The notes beneath the pieces were generated by a model. It ran no database searches, was not told the DNA's origin, and saw only the letters and a list, made by a program, of their open reading frames with translations. Of a stretch of DNA of 64,000 bases, positions 59,134 through 64,000 are shown one piece after another (position 1 is the stretch's first letter; each line of letters starts with the position of its first letter). The stretch spans positions 17,923,501-17,987,500 of the forward strand of contig NC_091080.1 in NCBI RefSeq assembly GCF_032405125.1, read 5' to 3'. A program made the translations under genes and the position numbers. The stretch is from Capricornis sumatraensis. Its lineage: Eukaryota; Chordata; Mammalia; Artiodactyla; Bovidae.

Positions 59134-60379
59134 TGCCCCGGTGGATCCAGGGAATTCGAAGCGGGGACGGCGTTGGCATGAGAAAAACTTATTTGTTTTT
59201 TAATATAAGATTAGATTAAGAAACAATAATATAGTAGCAAAATTAAATAGAGAAAGAGGGGTGAATAACTTGGATTATGTGGAAGACCAATAAAGTCCCA
59301 GACAAGGAACTTGCACCATCTACGTTAGGCCACGGCGTCCGTTTGAATATCGGAGAGTGCCCCGCCTTGGGCTCTCTCTCTTATGGATCTTAGAAGCTGG
59401 GACAAATAAGTAGACATGATGAGCCTCCCTGCTCCAGATGGGAATTCAGCCGGAAAAAGAAAAGAATGACATGGGGAAGCCCAGCATCGGTGCAAGACTC
59501 CAATAACTATTTTTCAAAATCATCTTATATACCCCAAGTTGTACATAAAGAAACAGAGTTATGCAGGGGCAGCAGTCCTGACCCTCATTGAGACAAGGCT
59601 TTCTTTTTGCATACCCTCCCGTATACAAAAGGTCTCAGGTGGTTTACATTATCTTCTGGCCAAGAGGCTTGTTTACATTTTTATGGCTCTCTTCCTGGAT
59701 AATTATCCAGAAAACTCCTTTTCCCTAGAAGTGTGTTTTTCTTTACTCTGCATCACCCTCAAGGTACAAAAAAGTTACATTCCTATAGAACAAAGGTGCA
59801 GTGGGTTATAACAAATAAAGTACTTAACTCAAAGATCTAGCGTTGTTAATACCAGGTCTACTACCTGTTTTTCTATATACCAACTATACCTAAAAATAAA
59901 AGATATGAAAATTTGGCAGCAAGTATTGGCTCAACAAATGAAATCTTTAATCAGTCCTATTCTAATGATTTTGACTCCTTGGAAGCCCCGACATTCCTAG
60001 GATGTTTTAAGCTTCCTGTGCCTCCCACAGTCAGGAGGCCTCAAACAATCACATGAGCAGCTGTACAAGTCCTGCAGGCAGGCTAGAAAGCCATCAGAGG
60101 GGTTTTTGGATTGAAACACTCGTATTATGCCCAGGAGATTTATTATCTAAAAGCTCTAATTTTTTCCAGAAAAAGGTGATGGTGGGACAGTCCCCTGTTA
60201 GTGACAGAAGAGTATGTGGAAAGCATAACATAGTAAAGCAGGCAGATTCGGTCTTGGGGGGGTGGATGCTCAGGAATTTCCAGGGGGAATCCCTGAAGCC
60301 AAACACGTCCTTGTGTTTTGTCAGGTTTCCTTCTGCATGATCTTGTCACGAGTGGGTTTCCTCACGCTGGCTCCCGACA
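59134..60379 (-). mobile_element. Solo LTR of an endogenous retrovirus, class II type
   Basis: A 1246-base block. On the minus strand it starts TGTCGGGAGCC (at 60379) and ends CCGGGGCA (at 59134), so it has TG...CA termini. The exact 6-bp TSD catgcc lies at 59128-59133 and 60380-60385; six bases suits class II (ERVK-like) integrases. A TATA box is read on the minus strand near 59524-59532. No internal retroviral genes are present, so the provirus was lost by LTR-LTR recombination. It is more GC-rich than the flanks. Family assignment to a bovine ERV2 LTR is an inference from memory. Confidence 0.88.
59524..59532 (-). promoter_or_regulatory. TATA box of the solo LTR
   Basis: GTATATAAG on the minus strand, in the second half of the LTR. 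Transcription would start some 25-30 bases downstream (towards lower coordinates) and run leftwards into the host DNA. Confidence 0.55.
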
Positions 60380-60385
60380 CATGCC

Positions 60386-62585
60386 CTCATAGCTCTTGAA
60401 GCAAGGAAAAGCAGTACATGCTGGTCATGCTTTTCAGCTAGCTCTGGACATCCAGTACCCCGCTAGGCGTTGTCACCCACCAGTCAGTTCCCGTTAGTAC
60501 AGCTGAGTTTTAATACTATGTTTTTCTCCACAGTTTATTTTATTAAAAAAAAAAAATTAACTAGATAAAACGTATGAGCATCATGAAACCTGAAGCTAGT
60601 GACTAGAATTGGTCACATTTTAAGTCTGTGTTGTGTACAGAGACTGGGTTAGAGAAATGCAGAACGTCCTGGTAGTTACTCTGTTACTTCCTTGTAAATC
60701 TCTGCAGATGATAATATGCTCCTTCCCTTTTCCTTATGCTTTGGTTCACTTTATTGGCATCTAGGATGTGAAGACAACTAAAGAAAGGTCAAAGATGAGG
60801 AGAAACAGCAGAAGATTTACTTCCTTCTTTTTTTACCTTGTAAATCTTCCTTTGGCAGCACACAGACCAGGAGATTAAGCAGACCAGGTGGCCCAGATGA
60901 TCAGCTTTGCTATGCTGAGGAGGTTTAGTGTTCACAGTCAACAGTTGTATTTTGATACTGTGAAGAAACTAGACATAGACGAAAGGTGGGGATTTACCAG
61001 TGAAGCAAAGATATATATTCTGATTGCTGCTGCTTCTGCTGATCCTAGTTTTTTGATATGTTTCTCTTCAGAGCCATTTCTATACTCACCATTGGCTAAT
61101 TTTGAATGGATTTTGCTATATTCAATCTTTGCTGAATTTCCTTTAGGTAACAGAGGTCTTTCTTTCTACTAATGTGCATTATGAATTATCTTTCATATAA
61201 ATATTTACCAAAAGAGAAAAAAAAAAAGTATAACAAGTGATTTAGTGTGATATAAGATTGTAATGAAAATAGGGAGATTTGATGCCTGGATCTGCTTTAT
61301 GAATTAACTACTTCAGCAATAATGTGCTTGTAAGATAGAGAGAGTCTGCTTAGCAGCCTTTGCTCTCTTCTGAGTCACTTTTGGATGCTGAATGCCGTTT
61401 GGAAACTCTAAAGAAATTTTTAAAAAATGGACGACACATCAGTTATAAAGGTTTTACTAAACTGTTATTTTTAAATACAGTTCTACATTTTACATTTTTT
61501 CTTGTGTGGTTTACAGTACATAATATATTTTTGATTAAACATGATGTTGAAAATATATCAGAATACCAGCTCTAGTTTTGGTGGTTCAGATGATCAGCTT
61601 TGTTAATAAGACAAGTTATTTAACCTTTTTGTTCTCTAGTAGCAACAATTCTAAAGTGAAAATTTGGGACTTAACTATTACACAGTTACTTCAACATTAC
61701 TCTGTGCCTCTTCTTGCTTCATCTAGCATGATCTCATACTTGAATCTACCCTCATTTTAGACATTTGATGATATAGTAATTCTCTATATTTTAATTATTT
61801 AAGTTAAAGTTAATGAATTTCATGCTCATGTTATTTATTTTACACAGCAAAGCAGTTTTCAGTTCATACATTTTTATCTCCATAGAGGTATAGATCTGAA
61901 TGTTTTCTTCACTATATTCTGTAAGTTTCAAGACTACAAGAAGTGAAAATGCTAATTTATCTCAAAACATCAGAATGTAGCCAAGGAATCATCCTGAAAA
62001 CAAGATTCTGAAATCTTAATGCATTGTGCTTCCAATTAGATTATATACTAAGCAATTTACTTAGAAATAAACATATAAAATTCTAGTAGTAAGATGATTA
62101 AAATCTGATATTCTGCAAACAGAAGTTTTCATTGTCTAGATGATTTGGACAGAGACCTCAGGTTTAATATCTTTGGATTTCTTTCATGGCAAAATTATAT
62201 TACATCTCTGCAATTTCCCTTTGGAAAAGATGCCAGGTGTGCTGCATATGGAGAGACAGTTGTGGTTTTATGGGACCTCCTCTCCCAAGCACATTAGTAT
62301 ATGTCACTCACAGTGGTCCTCTTTCTAGAAATGACAAATGTCCTCATGCACACTTACTGTCGAAAAAGACTTCAGCATCTTGGAAAAAAGGAAGGCATAT
62401 TTTGATTTTATAGAGTGTGGAATGGGGTCTGAAGGAGTTTCCTGGTGCAGTTTAAATACCCATTATTCAAGAAAGGGGTTTCTTTAGCACATGTACTTAT
62501 GGAAAAGAGGCTATGGTTGCAACACATACTAATTTTAACTCAGGAATAAGTCACTCCCATTCCCACCTTCCATCCCAGCATACAT
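60386..62585. other. Unassigned DNA
   Basis: 2.2 kb with little repeat signal. The frames of 60-94 codons have no recognisable domain, and several overlap. An A-run lies at 60545-60556 and another at 61216-61228. Confidence 0.35.
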
Positions 62586-62801
62586 GCAAATTTGCTCTTT
62601 GGATGTGTCTGACTCTTTGCCACACTACGGACTATAGCCTGCCTGGCTTCTCTGTCCATGGGGTTCTCCAGGTAACAATAACAGGAGTGGGTTCCCATGT
62701 GTTCCTCCAGGAGATCTTCCTGATGTAGGGATCAAACTCATGTCTCCTGCATCTCCCACATTACAGGCAGATTCTTCCCTGTTGAGCCACTGGGGAAGAC
62801 C
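62586..62801 (-). mobile_element. Bov-tA SINE
   Basis: Antisense Bov-tA: body at left (tgtgtctgactctttgccac) and head at right (agggatcaaactcatgtctc, gagccactggggaagacc). The TSD ccatcccagcatacat (62570-62585) and ccatcccaacacacat (62802-62817) matches in 14 of 16. Confidence 0.94.
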
Positions 62802-62817
62802 CCATCCCAACACACAT

Positions 62818-63449
62818 AAAAACAAAAAGAGAAAGGTGTACTACAGAAACAGATGAGAGGTCTCTGGTGACCCTGATGTTTGTGGAAATGATGAGAGATA
62901 TTGTAGTGAGATTAACAGTTCCATTTTATCTGCCCACAAGACAACTTTGAAGACCAGGTTTGGCCATCTTTCAGTGAACTAGGTCAATAGCGTGGTTTAT
63001 GAAAGCCCTGTGGGCAGCAGTAGGTATGAAATAATTAGTACAAAGCACTGCTCAGTGGTACAGTTGCTTCGGCAGGATAGATGAATCTGAGGATTTGATT
63101 ACTTCCTTTTGTGTCCATAATCCCTGACCTTCTTTAGTTAATTAAAATTTTAAGTAAACCCACTTGATAATAACTGGCCTCCTGGTGGTGAGAGTATCAG
63201 AACCATGGTGACATGCTAATAGAGTTTTAATTTGAATTTCATATTTAACATCCCATTCTGGATATACCAATTTTGTTGTCAAACGGAAGACAAATTTGAA
63301 ATATTAGCTGTTAATGTAATTTTTAAAAATGTTTTGTGGCCCTCCCACAGGAAAATCATATTGAAGAAAAATCTTCCTCTTAGTGTTTCCTAGCTAGAGA
63401 AAGAATTAATACATTGACTGAACATTTTAAAATGTAACTTTGTCTTTCA

Positions 63450-63497
<48 letters not shown>

Positions 63498-64000
63498 AGT
63501 GAATTTATGTTTTTGTAGAAAAAATTTAGGAAAAGGCTTTAGTGGTGAAAATAATCAGTACCAGATTTAAATACCCATCAGAAAAAGCAAACAAAGAAAA
63601 AGATGAATGAAAAACACAAGAAAGATCCTAGTTTTATTCCTCCACAAAACACTCAATCTCTATTCTTTCTGAATAATAAATAGCTGGTCAGTATCTTTCC
63701 TGGTTACTGGAGAGGGATCTGATAAGAGTATAATTGTGTGTATGTGTGAGTTACAATCTAATTAAAACAGGAAAATAAAACCTCACTAATAAGAACAAAA
63801 GTATTTGCTTGATATTCTCTAAAATATGACATGAAAACTTGATAACATGAGGGCATTAAAGAAAAACAGTAAAGAAAAAATTTATCTTAAAATTCATTTT
63901 TTCCTTTTTTAGTTAATAGGAGACACATAGGATTACAAATTACAATTAGGGAATTTTAAGTTAAAATGTAAACAAAATGCTTATAAATAAATAATTTATT
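62818..64000. other. Unassigned AT-rich DNA
   Basis: No gene was recognised. It contains the TA microsatellite below. The right edge is very AT-rich. Confidence 0.35.
63452..63494. repeat. TA microsatellite
   Basis: About 20 uninterrupted TA units. It could extrude a cruciform and is probably length-polymorphic. Confidence 0.97.

Overview
The window is ruminant (bovid-type) nuclear DNA with no host gene that I can recognise. The diagnosis rests on the repeats: many copies of the RTE retrotransposon BovB with its CTGAA-type tail, the tRNA-derived ruminant SINEs Bov-tA and Bov-A/Bov-A2, a CHR-type cetartiodactyl SINE, and ruminant L1 elements. Cattle, sheep, goat or another ruminant would all fit; I cannot choose between them. 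The DNA is AT-rich and looks intergenic or deep-intronic. Every long reading frame I could interpret belongs to L1 or BovB.

Layout. 1-7.7 kb: an L1 on the minus strand with a complete 5' end at about 7710; its 3' end runs off the left edge. It is interrupted by a BovB and a Bov-tA. 7.9-16.8 kb: separate BovB, Bov-tA and Bov-A2 copies among fragments of ancient L1. One BovB (10875-11442) has an inverted 5' part. 16.8-20.9 kb: mostly unassigned AT-rich DNA. 20.9-32.4 kb: a dense nest of old plus-strand L1 pieces broken by four BovB insertions, a further L1 3' end and a Bov-tA. It also holds a U6 snRNA/L1 chimeric retrocopy with its own target-site duplication (TSD). 32.4-43.5 kb: scattered SINEs, two short minus-strand L1 3' ends, MIR/L2 relics and an orphan 5' half of BovB. 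43.5-51.0 kb: a second L1, plus strand, with ORF1 and ORF2. Its ORF1 has a 132-bp in-frame tandem duplication. Its ORF2 carries a solo LTR that itself carries a BovB. 51-64 kb: more quiet sequence with one BovB, several Bov-tA copies, a CHR SINE, a MIR and a 1.25-kb solo LTR with an exact 6-bp TSD.

How the parts relate. L1 supplies the enzymes that mobilise its own copies, probably the U6 chimera, and possibly other RNAs. BovB supplies those thought to mobilise the Bov-tA/Bov-A SINEs, whose 3' ends resemble the BovB end. All reading frames are broken here, so I infer no active element. Nesting and TSDs give a relative order: old L1, then the old-type BovB copies, then young-type BovB and SINEs.

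Element names and boundaries come from recognising sequence by eye. Boundaries backed by a TSD are good to a few bases; the others may be off by tens of bases.
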